Source of the DNA: Sambucus nigra
Lineage: Eukaryota; Streptophyta; Magnoliopsida; Dipsacales; Adoxaceae
NCBI GenBank assembly: GCA_949130495.1
Contig: OX422211.1
Coordinates: forward strand, 532,428,017-532,492,016
DNA length: 64,000 nt
Direction of reading: 5' to 3'
The stretch's first letter is position 1. Every line of letters begins with the position of its first letter. Positions 47,771 through 58,773 of this stretch are shown one piece after another. Under the pieces are notes generated by a model that ran no database searches, was not told the DNA's origin, and was given only the letters and a program-made list of their open reading frames with translations. Both the position numbers and the translations under genes were made by a program.

Positions 47771-48299
47771 CCAAAAAATAGAGTTAATTACCAAAATGAC
47801 TCTAGAAGTTTTGCAATAGTTTCTTATAAGCCCTCAACATTTTAATTATTTCTATTTCACCCTTAGCATTTTGATTATATTTGTATTTGATCCTTAATGT
47901 TTGTAGAGTTCTAATTGGCCCTCGAAGTTTTTAATTTGTGTCTAATAAGTCTTACCTTTATAATAGTTTATTTTCTCCTCTTTGATATAATTATATTATA
48001 ACCCCTTAACCTTGTAAACATAGTACAAACATATGTTATAGGTTGGAAACCAACTTTACAACTACTCGATAAAATAACTTATGTTAATTAAATTATAGGT
48101 TGGGATCAGACCCTATAATTTTATAATGCCCTGTTTATTTTAAAAATATCAACATAGTATTTCTTAATTTATTAGGAATTACTTATATTGACTTTTATGG
48201 TACTAGGTATGGAACCTCTACTAGTTTTAACTCTATATTTTTACCTTATGTGGTTAAAGGCGCACTATGATTCGCAAATAAAAATAGTATGTAAAGGTT
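47771..48299. other. Unassigned AT-rich DNA with common-repeat wording
   Basis: Around 47790-47960 the minus strand reads like widespread plant repeats that contain runs such as AAATGTTGAGGGCTTATAAG. Nothing else recognised; no gene. Confidence 0.4.
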
Positions 48300-49739
48300 T
48301 TTGATCGAAACCTAAACATACTTAACATTGAAACCTGACGACTGTCATTAACAAGCTTCTAGTTTCAGAGATGACTATTCTCAACCTCACCTTCCTTAGA
48401 TCAGGCACATCAGAACTTTTCTTTATTTCTTACTTTAGACCATAACTCAAGATAGCTAGTTGAAACAAATGGATAACGAGACTAGTTTCAAGAATATAAT
48501 GATATAGAGATGAAATGTTCAAAGATCACACCGTTCCATATGAAAGAAAGACTTAGTGTAAAAATTCCTATTTTCCACATACTAGTTGGCCATTCCCATA
48601 CATTGAAGATTTGACACGCTAAATAATCTATATTAGTCTCAACATCAACATACAAATAAAATAATAAAAGTGAATCTAAATCCATCCCCAACATACAATA
48701 ACTAAACAATTAATAAAACTAGAATAAATAATGTCTTAAATACCCAACGTAATAAAGTGAAATAGTCTCGACTCTCAAATAAACTAACAGAAATAAAATA
48801 CTGGGACTTGAGGTCCATTCAATCTCTGAAATAAAAGACTAAACTGAAATACTGAAATGAATAGCAACATATGGTAAGAATCAACTTAACAGAAAATTAA
48901 AAGGCAAATGGAGCTATAAGTCAGAATCCTCTTAGCCTCGTGGATCCTGTCTATGAATGCTTAGAAAATAATTTTATATGATTTGGGTTAGTGCCCTAAA
49001 GTTTCAAGAAATATTCAATGTTAATAGTAATAATTATGCGATTCATTTACAATAAACCTGCCATATCGCCGACACTCACATGAAATAAACATCTCGCCTC
49101 TCATCTAACTGAAATACTACGAGCATGTCCAAACCCAAGACATAAACTGTACTAAATGTCTATATCTCTATACTAATAATTAATAAACTAATAATCAAAT
49201 TCAATAGGGATGTAACTAATTACACGTATGAGAATACAATCCCAAATCAACCCCAACAATGTCACCCATAAAGTACAATATATATAATCTTATAATAATA
49301 ACACATAAATGTGGCATATGATTCATTTAATTAGACTTCCATTGTTGGACTAATACACATATTTTAATAATATTATTAACATAACACGTAGGCAACCACC
49401 TTCGGGAATCTTCTTTTGCTTTCATTGGTAAATCCGTATGAGTCTTTTAGCTAAGGGACTTAAACAAACACACATATAAGAACATGGAGATCACTACAAA
49501 ATAATACTATCAAGAAGTCCCATTACTAAATCCGCTTGATAGATCGAGTTTATCCATGTTATTTAATCATGAAGCGGTGACCATCCTGAACATATGATCG
49601 AACATACTGACCTCCATAATGGCCTTAACCAATAACTAAGTGTGCGGTATACGGTCACAACCTTTAAAGCAATCGCGATCGATTTATCCCCCATGAGTTA
49701 TGACTAGTTGACAAAAATAAAATACACACACATGCACGC

Positions 49740-49785
<46 letters not shown>

Positions 49786-51243
49786 TAAGGTGCCGCATCA
49801 TTCTCATGTATTCCCCTAATCGTCCAAATCCCCAACATTGGATTGTGCTAACTAAATTAAGGTTTATAACTCTCAAACCTAACTCAATGTGTCTTATCCT
49901 AATCCTTTAGTTTAATTATCATATTAAACTGTAATTTAAGTGCATAAGGACTAACCAAGAATTTATTATGCGATTAAAATCCAATACTATCCTTTGTTGC
50001 CCCAAACAATGTTGACAGCGTAATATTGTTAGAAAGAGACTTTAAGTTCATTCGAATGAATCACCCCATATCATTCATATTGTTTGAACGAGATAGGAGC
50101 AAATCGCCTCCTTCATCCCCAAAATGAAAGTTCAAAAAATCAATCTCCATTGTTACCCATTAAACTTTCAGCCAACAATTTTAACTATACTATAATTAAA
50201 TCTAATCACAAGTTCATGATCGTATATAGATTCTACAACGATTATAGTCTAAACGCATCAAATAAGGGTTTAATTCCACAAAGTTCTCATATTTTAAACT
50301 TAGTTCCTCTTTTACATTGAATGGAGTCTAATACATCTACGAATTAAGATCCAATAATCAAATTAACATGGGGATTCAACTTATATACGAAATTAAATCC
50401 TAAACATGACTTCTAATGACTAAATCATACATCAAAATGATCCAAATTAAGGTTTCTCTTTAAAAATATTAAGTCTTTCAAATCATAATTAATTAACACT
50501 AATCCCAATTAACCCATTAATAAACATGATTAAGATATCAAATTCCAATCACAAATATGCGTTCTAATTCCCAAAATTTAATACATAGCATAATTTATAA
50601 ACAAGTTACAAATTATACAGGTGATAAAATAAGAGATTTATTGCATTAAAGTATAAACAACGAATCTCTATGTAGCGATCCTTGCTCTTCTTATCCCAAA
50701 GTCTCCTTAGGCTCTCCCAAAGATCTAAAGATGCTAGGTTTTATTTATCTAGTGTAAAATATAATATTAATTAGGTCTAAGTCTCCTAATTAATCCTTAA
50801 AGTTTTGGGTCTATATTAGGCCTATTTTTGTCCCTCCAAATGAGCTAAAAATGCTATCTAAAATAGTCTAAAACTCGGCCAAAGGTTATACCTACCCCAA
50901 ACCCAAGTTCGAAAGACAGAAACATTGTTCAGGCATCTGTATCACTCTAAAGTCCACTACAAATGGTAATATCTCATAACTCACGGTAATACCTTCCAAC
51001 GTATAACAAAACACATACATATTTAGTTAATGCCTAACCGCATATAGTTCAACTTAATTAATTAGATCGATTAATTAAATATAACACGCATTACAAATAA
51101 ATAACATAATATGTAAATTTAATTATAATCTAAATATGCATTTTATTGTTACCAATCCACTTAAGTAATAATTAATTTTAATGTATTAATTTATTCTCAT
51201 AATTAATAATCATTAAATAAATACAAAAAATATAGGGTATTAC
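48300..51243 (-). mobile_element. Probable Gypsy LTR, reversed
   Basis: Read on the minus strand, the sequence starts AGTAATACCCTATATTTT at about 51243, close to the TGTAATACCC start of many plant Gypsy LTRs. A leader-like region with CCTAGCATCTTT wording is near 50720. Farther on comes a segment resembling the GAGAGGCGAG part of the other LTRs (about 49090-49110). A (CA)n tract lies at 49725-49783. No palindrome array is obvious. The far end is not visible. Confidence 0.5.
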
Positions 51244-51246
51244 TCT

Positions 51247-52158
51247 TTAAACTACGTTTTATGATGATAAGCTCATAAAAGAGTTTGACATTTTTGGATC
51301 TCTCATTGGAAGAGACGTTTTAAACAAAAAGTCAAAAAGTCAAACTTTTACGGCGTTGTTCAAACGACATCCAATCTCGTTCGAACGAGATGTGATGTCG
51401 CTCGAACGAGTTCCTCAAGTTGTTCGAATGACACATTTTTTGAGGCGGCGTTTAAATCCTATTTAAACAGTGTTTTCATCATAGTTTTGTAAGTGTGCAT
51501 TATGGAAAATAGTATTTGACCAGAAACTTGTTTTGCACATGTTTTCTAAGGTTTAAAAGTCTTAAACACATCCTTAGAGTTTGCAAAGATCCGAGTTATA
51601 ATTCTTATATGTTTACGTGATCTTGATGCACCAAAGTTGTTTGTTCTACACATTGAACATCAAAGGGTTTTGTGGTGAAGAAAAGATAAGGACTTCTTAT
51701 TCGACATTGTAGACGAATCAAAGCCATATCGGTGGACACCGAGACATACGTAGACGCGTGTGTTGTGGATAGGTATCGTGGAAGATGAAATTTCTGCATG
51801 GGCACTATTGAAGAACCGTTGAAGATCAGAAGGAGCGTCAAGTCCCGTGGGGATCGAGTCTTAGTGTAATACTAATCTGTCTTTGTAAAATCATTGTTCA
51901 TAGTGATTGTCTGGCTTGGGCCGTCCGACGTTGTTTTGCCATTTTGGGTTTTTTCCTCGTACATCCGACGTTATGAGTATTCTTTACTTTACTTTACTTA
52001 CTTTAGTCACTAGATGCATGTTTAGGATTAATCAAGATAAAATTGGTTTAAAGTAAGAATTGAGTTTTTCACAACCTAGTTTGGTGCATAATTAAAAGTT
52101 GGATCTTTTTCGGAGAAAAATTGGTTTTGTTTGAAACACAGATATTGGGCACTCTTCA
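51247..52158 (+). mobile_element. 5' LTR of the second Copia element (truncated)
   Basis: Matches 55460-56374 of the 3' LTR, including the palindrome array (about 51350-51435) and the end ACTCTTCA. Homology starts at about 51247, right after the reversed Gypsy LTR. Confidence 0.9.
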
Positions 52159-52161
52159 AAT

Positions 52162-52173
52162 TGGTATCAGAGC
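52162..52173 (+). other. Primer-binding site of the second Copia element
   Basis: TGGTATCAGAGC, three bases after the 5' LTR end. Same spacing as in the tandem array and the autonomous element. Confidence 0.93.
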
Positions 52174-52232
52174 CATATTTTTTTTTGTGATCCCGTGTGT
52201 TTGTTTATCTCTCCTGTGTTTGTTTTCTCTCG

Positions 52233-53060
52233 ATGGATTCTCTAAGTGTTAATGATCTACATCGTTTGAATTTAAAGTTTGCAAATCGTATTGAAGTTTT
52301 GGAGAAAGAAAATTATGGTTTCGAAAATAGGATTGAATATTAGCAAAGCTTTCAAATTCAAAGAGATATTTGTCGTGAGCACTTTAGTTCCTTGCTTAAA
52401 GATTTTAATATTTTAAAATTGGGCAAAAAGGAAAGTGATGATAGAGTTCTCGTTTTGGAAAAAGAGTTAGAGGATTTAAAAAATTCTAGAGTTTGTGCAG
52501 GTGAGGAAAATAATTCGATTAATGATTTTCTGGAACGAGAAAAGGCTCTTAGGGATAAGTTTTCTCACATTGAGGGGGAGCGAGATAACCTTCTAGGGGT
52601 AATTGAAAATTTAAAGAAGGAGTCCCGAAAGTTTGAGGAGTCTAATCGTTTGCTTGAGTCAAAAGTTTTGAAGTTAAAAAATGATTTAAATGACTCGAGT
52701 AGTGATGATAGCGGCTTATCTTATTCTAATGGTTTGAATGTGAAGCACAAAACCATAGTTTATTTTAGAGCGTCAACCACATCCGAGGGTATTAGAAAAG
52801 GTCAACCTAAAGGTCCCGTTCCTCGTCGTGTTTTCACATGTTCGCATTGTGGTAGGAAATGTCACCTTAGGAGTTTCTGTTTTGATCTTAGAAAAGACCC
52901 TAGGAAGAAACGTAGTGTCCCATTGGTTCCAAAAACCCGTTTTGTTAGGTATACACCTGTTTGGGTTAGAAAATTCATTTTGGAGATGCTAAATGCTTCG
53001 TTGGTTGATTCTCACATGCATGCACATGATTCATATCTTGATAGTTCTTATGGATACTAG
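52233..53060 (+). pseudogene. Gag-like coiled-coil zinc-knuckle gene, second family
   Basis: Frame from ATG 52233 to TAG at 53058-53060, 275 codons, spoiled only by one TAG (52341-52343) where the other copies have Leu (TTG). Order: short N-terminus, coiled coil (about residues 15-160, for example RVLVLEKELEDLKNSR), serine/aspartate-rich hinge, CCHC knuckle CSHCGRKCHLRSFC (52839-52880), basic patch, and a C-terminal tail with VWVRKFILEML, VDS and AHDS. Knuckle and tail align with unit 3 of the array (16853-17726) although the LTRs differ, so the whole protein was kept under selection in both lineages. No pol. Nearly intact. Confidence 0.85.
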
Positions 53061-53651
53061 CTTGCATGTTTTGTCATACGCTAGCCCTTGCATCATGATT
53101 TATTATTTGCTAGTGATATGACATGTTTATCTCTTTGTATTTTATTTTTCACTTGTTTGAGTCTTATTTGGAAAATACAAAAAAAGTTTTTTTTAGAAAA
53201 CTTTTGAAAATCCAAAAAGATTTTGCTTTTCTTTGAGTCAAATATGTTTGAAAATCCAAAAAGATTTTTAGTTTTTGTTTTTGAGTTTACATGTTTGATG
53301 TGGCATATTGGTGTGCTTGGACCTCCCCCCCCCATCGTTTCATTATCCATGTGGCTAGGACATTGTTCATTATTATCGATACTTAGAATGATCTTAACCA
53401 TTATTTATGTGGGGTTCTTTCGAAGTTGATATGAATTTTGATTCAACTTTGTATGTATGCCAACATTGCACACATGCACAAGTTTATATGGATGTTTGAC
53501 TTCTCTTGCGTATTTGAATTTTGTGAGGCGTTCTTATCTCAATATTGTCATTTATGCGTAAGTAAACTTAAGGATAAGTGTGCATGTAATAACCGTTTAC
53601 TGTGAGGATTTAAAATTGGTAAAAATGACGAGTGATTCAAGGGAAAGGTCT

Positions 53652-53677
53652 GCGAGAGTTAAAAATTAACTCGTCGT
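53652..53677 (+). other. Conserved 3'-region hairpin with bulged purine
   Basis: GCGA-GAGTTAA, loop AAA, TTAACTC-G-TCGT: an 11-bp stem with one bulged G. Counterparts with different stem bases are at 11071-11098, 14641-14668, 18217-18244 and 26833-26860. All are followed by the same AAAGCCA(C/T)CG sequence. Confidence 0.6.
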
Positions 53678-54260
53678 GAAAGCCACCGTTTAAAAGAGCC
53701 CCAAAGAAAATGCAATAAGATTTTCTCTAAGTTGATAATGCTAGAAACCTCAAACGAACTTGAAAAAATATGATATTATTGAGGGAGTTCGGTTGGAGAA
53801 AATTTAAACGGGTTTGCACAACTAATCTTAATGTTGAAACATTGCAATTTGACGCTATTGTTTGTAGAATCGTCAAAATTCTGGATTTGTGTGCATGTAG
53901 TATGTTTAGTTCATTAAGCTCACTCTTTAATTGTCATATGTCTATGATAAAGTTTGATGATTTGTCGCTATCAACTAGAGCTTCTTGATCGTTTTGATCT
54001 GTTGGAATTGTGACTCATTTGTTGCAGTTTCATGCCCATTCATTCCATGTCCATGTTTGAGCACATCGGTACTATGTTTGCATGTAACTCGCATTTTAAG
54101 TTTTTATGAGTTTTTGTGTTTTGTGTTAAAAGCCTACTATTTTAACACTGTTTTGATTCTGTTAGGCCCTTCCTGGAATATTTTTGTGGAAATTTTTTCA
54201 CTGGGAAATACTTTATAATATTTATAGGAAAGTAAAAAATTTTGGCAAGTCGCGCGAAGT

Positions 54261-54357
54261 CGTTCAAACGACAACTCATCTCGTATGAACGACATCTGTA
54301 CTTAGTTTGAGCGACATTCTCATCTCGTTTGAGCGATGTCCCTGGATCGTTCGAATG
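54261..54357. repeat. Palindrome array in internal region (CGTTCAAACG type x5)
   Basis: Motifs start at 54261, 54282, 54304, 54326 and 54348. Steps are 21, 22, 22 and 22 bp. The motif family is the same as in this element's LTR array, but the position is about 770 bp upstream of the 3' LTR. Confidence 0.85.
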
Positions 54358-55122
54358 ACAGACCAAAAAATGTCTTCTGAATGGTTTGCAGTCCACTGGT
54401 TTAATTTTATATATTTTTTGTACTGGGGGAAGCATTTCTGGACTGTTTGGTTTATATGTAGGTTCTTTTATGTTCCATATTGGTATTTTGCATATGATTC
54501 CATTTATCACACCTGATTACTTTGCGATATTCTTTGTGTGATTCCTTGGTTTACTGGCTACTGATTTATCATTGCTTGATCATATTTAGCTGGTTGTTTC
54601 ATGATTATCTAGCGGTTTTCAATTCTCAAATTGGTATCAACTTGATTTAAATTGGTTTCATATTCTCATGCTAGATATTTCATATTGGTTTATCTTTTCA
54701 CTAGATTGTCTATTGGAGACAAAAAGGGGGAGAGTTGTATGTGATGTAGGGGGAGATTTGTGATATCTGGATTTACATATTGTTTGATTATATTTGTTTC
54801 AAAATGGTATCAAATAATTGCTCACATGTTTCAAATGATTTGTTCTTATTAGAAATATACATTGGTATCATTTGTTCCTACATACTTCACTGGGTATCTG
54901 TTTGTCTGTTTCATGTGTGTAGGTATGCTTCAGCGATTCGAGATTTCAAGTCTACATCACATTCAGACAGTTCATGCGCTCCGGTGCTACATATTCCAGT
55001 TCGTGTCCTATTTTTTTTTTTTTGAGGTTTATGGGATGGGATTTAGGCGTCATACGGCTTGACGACCTGGTTAGGAATTTCACTGGTTTAGTTTTGTCCC
55101 AGAATAGTCAAAGGGGGAGATT

Positions 55123-56374
55123 TGTAAGGACATAAATTTTCAATTCAGTCCATGTATTGTTTTGACTTAATTCCATGAACAAAACTGTGTTTGTAATATG
55201 TCATAGGGAGAATTTTATTTTTCACGATACCACTCGGTCTATGACGTATTAAAGAAATTGAAGACGTTGTGTCAAAGCTTCAAAGAATTAATCATGCCGA
55301 TGTTTAATTGGTGCAAGTTTAATCGTCTTCAAAGATAATTTCACTCCGAGATCACTTAGTTACGAATGCGTATAATTAATGGTGCTCGAAATTATTGTAC
55401 AAAAGATAAGGATGTAATTTTTATAAAGAAAAATGTTTTTAAATGTTTTAAAAGTGTTTTAAAGGTTTAAACTACATTTTATGATGATAATCTCATAAAA
55501 GAGTTTGACTTTTTTGGATCTCTCATTGGAAGAGACGTTTTAAACAAAAAGTCAAACTTTTGCGCTGTCGTTCAAACGACATCCAATCTCGTTCGAACGA
55601 GATGGGATGTCGCTCGAACAAGTTCCTCAAGTCGTTCGAACGACACGTTTTTTGAGGCGGCGTTTAAATCCTATTTAAACAGTGTTTTCATCATAGTTTT
55701 ATAAGTGTGCATTCTGGAAAATAGTATTCGACTAGAAACTTGTTTTGCACATGTTTTCTAAGGTTTATAAGTCTTAAACACATCCTTAGAGTTTGCAAAG
55801 ATCTGAGTTATCATTCTTATATGTTTACGTGATCTTGATGCACCAAAGTTGTTTGTTCTACACATTGAACATCAAAGGGTTTTGCGATGAAGAAAAGAGA
55901 AGGACGTCTTGTTCGACATCGTAGACGAATCAAAGCCATATCGGTGGACACCGAGACATACGTGGACGCGTGTGTTGTGGACAGGTATCGTGGAAGACAG
56001 AATTTATGCGTGCGCACTATTGAAGAACGGTTGAAGATCAGAAGGAGCATCAAGACCCGTGGGGGTCGAGTCTTAGTGTAAGGCTAATCTGTCTTTGTAA
56101 AACCATTATTCATAGTGATTGTCTGGCTTGGGCCGTCCGAGGTTATTTTCCCATTTTGGGTTTTTCCTCATACATCCGGAGTTGTGAGTATTCTTTACTT
56201 TACTTTACTTTACTTGCTTTAATCACTAGATGCATGTTTAGGATTAATCAAGATAAAATTGGTTTAAAGTAAGAATTGGATTTTTCACAACTTGGTTTGG
56301 TGCATAATTAAAAGTTGGATCTTTTTCGGAGAAAAAATGGTTTTGTTTAAAACACACATATTGGGAACTCTTCA
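55123..56374 (+). mobile_element. 3' LTR of the second Copia element (1252 bp)
   Basis: Runs from TGTAAGGACA to ACTCTTCA. The palindrome array is at 55569-55642. A TATA-like TATTTAAA follows at about 55672, 30 bp beyond the array. Confidence 0.92.
55569..55642. repeat. Palindrome array in the LTR (CGTTCGAACG type x4)
   Basis: CGTTCGAACG or close variants start at 55569, 55590, 55611 and 55633. Steps are 21, 21 and 22 bp. The 5' LTR copy lies at about 51353-51430. Confidence 0.92.
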
Positions 56375-57729
56375 GGATATATGTGATCCTAGGTGCACGT
56401 GGTGCGAAGTGTACATGCAGAATCTTCTACAAGTGTGTGAAGAGAAGCATAAGCATGAGGTACACATGAAAAACGAGAACATGCAAAGTAGGGGAGTATA
56501 TAAGAAAATAAAACACCCATGTAAATAGAGTCTAGCCCTCATATAAAAACGTCCCCAGTGGAGTCACCACTGTGGCCATCCCCTATCCTTGCGGAGGGAG
56601 AGAGGAGGGTTCATCTCATGAGGTAAGAGGATCTTGGTCCCACGCATCCCTCTCGGGAGCGCTTCAGCCGTCGTCGGCGATGTGTGAGGTGAAAAATGTA
56701 GAGAGATGGAGTCGCCAGTCTATTTTACTCAAAACCGACAAAAGAAGGTGGAGCCATCCCGAATGAAAGCATCCAAAGACATATTGATACATATGAAACC
56801 AAAATTGATTCAAAAAAGTTCAGAGGCTAAGTTACGAAATGGGAAGGAGTTAGACACCCATTCCGCCCCCGCCCTTGTGGTCTCTCATGGATTGTTGTTA
56901 TTTTCCTCTATTTCCCCTGATATGTGTGCATGTGTATATGTAGTGGAGATATGAATCATCGACTTGTATCATGAAAGAGATAAAGCGAGCCATCAATAGG
57001 AATGTTCCTAAAAGTATTAGAAAATAGGATTATGCGATTATCCTAGCGTTGATCATTATAATGGAACGATAATGCATATGGAATAATACGCCACTAAGAA
57101 AAAATATATGTATATGCAAATATATATAATCTAAGAGAATTAAGTTAAAGAATTAAAAAAAATAGAAAGGGGGAGAAAAGTAGGACTCAAATATCGGGTT
57201 TTACCCTGAGACGCCTACGTAGTCTATAGAGGCATCAAAGTCCACGTAGTTCGAAACGAGGGGTGGGGTTTATCCCATAAATCCAATCGGGTACTTCTCT
57301 TATGTGTGGGTGTGTGTAAAAAGGTGTTTTACTTGTGAGAAAAGTGTGAGAATTCCTATTTGTAATTCATGAGAAAACCCTCTTTTTCTTGTTTTTTGGG
57401 TTTTATTTATATGAAGATAAGGGATGTATAATAGTAATAAATAAAAAGTATATTAGGATATGTGAGATGGAGAGAGTAAAAGTGCTAAGTAATAAAATAA
57501 GTTAATGAGAATTTAGGAGAATTTGAAGAGAGATTTGGGAAAATTGGACCTTCTTGAAGATCTTGAGCTTGCTCTTGAATGTTGGAGAGCAGCTCTTGCA
57601 CGTAGTTAATTCACCAAGTTTGATGAAAAAGATTATGAAAATTGAAGGTTGGAAAAGAATTTGGATGTGGAAATCAAGCTGAATTCGAGAGAGGTTTTAT
57701 GAGTTCACTAAGAGTGATGGATTTTAGAT
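56375..57729. mobile_element. Old LTR/LARD-like relic
   Basis: Contains wording I recognise from non-coding plant LTR or LARD-type repeats: CCAGTGGAGTCACCACTGTGG (near 56558), GAAATGGGAAGGAGTTAGAC (near 56838) and GACGCCTACGTAGTC ... GTCCACGTAGTTCGAAACGA (near 57210-57260). No coding frame with domains. Strand and ends unresolved. Confidence 0.5.
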
Positions 57730-57925
57730 CTTGTTTTTTTTCCAATAAGGTTAGGCCCTCCTTGTTATAGGCCCAGGGCATTTTCGCTCGGCATAGGCCT
57801 GGTCCTGCTAATCGACAGGTGTCTGATCTTGTTTTTTTTTTGCAATGAGGTCAGGCCCTCCTTTTTATAGTCCCAGGCCATTTCCGCTCGGCACAGGTCT
57901 GGACCTGCCAATCGACAGGTGTTTT
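57730..57925. repeat. Tandem duplication of about 100 bp
   Basis: Two adjacent imperfect units contain AGG(T)CAGGCCCTCCTT, CATTT(T/C)CGCTCGGCA and AATCGACAGGTGT. The second ends near 57925. Confidence 0.8.
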
Positions 57926-58035
57926 TAGGCACACTGTCGATAGGCAAGATTTGGAACCTGCCGTTTGGCAGTCTCTTTCAGGTTCCTTTGAAAAATGGTT
58001 GTTAAATGCAAACTATTAATCCAAATAGCGCACAG

Positions 58036-58670
58036 GGAGAACCCTGGAAAGGTATGTCAGAGACCTTAGAAAGTCATTTGGACTGTTCACGGGTTCGGGA
58101 GTTGACTTTGGGTCAAATGTGGCTCAGAAGCGCTTGTCGGTCCTTGGGACGGGGGATTGTCGGATGCAAATGGATCGTTCATTCACATGGTAAGTTAAAC
58201 TCGCGTACGGGGCAGACCATTGGAAAGGTTATGATATGTACTTCTACAATCCGAAGAGTTTGACTCAGTTCGAGGAGTTGACTTTGGTCAACCGGGGCTT
58301 GGGAGCATTTGGTGACCTTTCGGAGTAAAATGGATCGTGCGTCCGTACCGTAAGTCAGAATTGCGCACGGGGCAGACCGTTAGAAAGAGGTTTCAGTAAC
58401 CTTTGAAAATTCATTTAGTTTCGGTCGAGATAAAGAGTTGACTTGGGTCAGATGGAGCCCGGGATTATCCGATGACCTCCTGATCAAGTTTCGAGGGAAA
58501 ATAGGTTATTCGTCCACACCGTAAGTCAGAATCACGCACGGGGAGGATTGTTGGAAAGGGGTTCCAATTCCATTCAAGGATTCATTCTGTCTTAGTCAAT
58601 ATGAAGAGTTTGAATTTTGGTCTAACGGAGCCTGGGAGTGCCCGATGGCCTCTAGGTCATTCCCCGTGGT
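58036..58670. repeat. Degenerate tandem repeat, about four units of 150-170 bp
   Basis: Each unit contains GAGTTGACTTTGGTCAA-like wording, a GCCTGGGAG and GATGACC segment, TGGATCGTTCGTCCACACCGTAAGTCAGA-like wording, and GCGCACGGGGCAGACCGTTGG. The last motif recurs near 58029, 58204, 58366 and 58536. Divergence between units is considerable. Confidence 0.75.
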
Positions 58671-58718
58671 ATGACTTAGGTTTGTAGTGATGAAGAGAGG
58701 TCTTAGGGACCTGAGGAG

Positions 58719-58735
58719 AGGTATATACATTCTCA

Positions 58736-58773
<38 letters not shown>

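Larger units (their letters stand above)
53061..55122 (+). other. 3' non-coding region of the second Copia element
   Basis: About 2.1 kb. It shares blocks with the array's 3' regions, such as the hairpin (53652-53677) followed by GAAAGCCACCG. It also holds a palindrome array (54261-54357) not found in the other elements' internal regions. It ends in the polypurine tract before 55123. No coding frame with family features. Confidence 0.75.
51247..56374 (+). mobile_element. Second non-autonomous SIRE-type Copia element, 5' truncated
   Basis: Order: truncated 5' LTR, primer-binding site, gag-like gene, 3' region, polypurine tract AAGGGGGAGATT, full 3' LTR (55123-56374). The gene is the same kind as in the tandem array, but the LTRs have diverged beyond easy alignment except at the TGTAAGGACA start and the primer-binding-site context. 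The first 340 bp or so of the 5' LTR are missing, so no target duplication can be checked. Confidence 0.9.

Noticed and set aside
56572..56954. Overlapping frames near 56.6-57.0 kb
   Set aside because: The wording matches non-coding LTR/LARD repeats, and the frames have no domain features.
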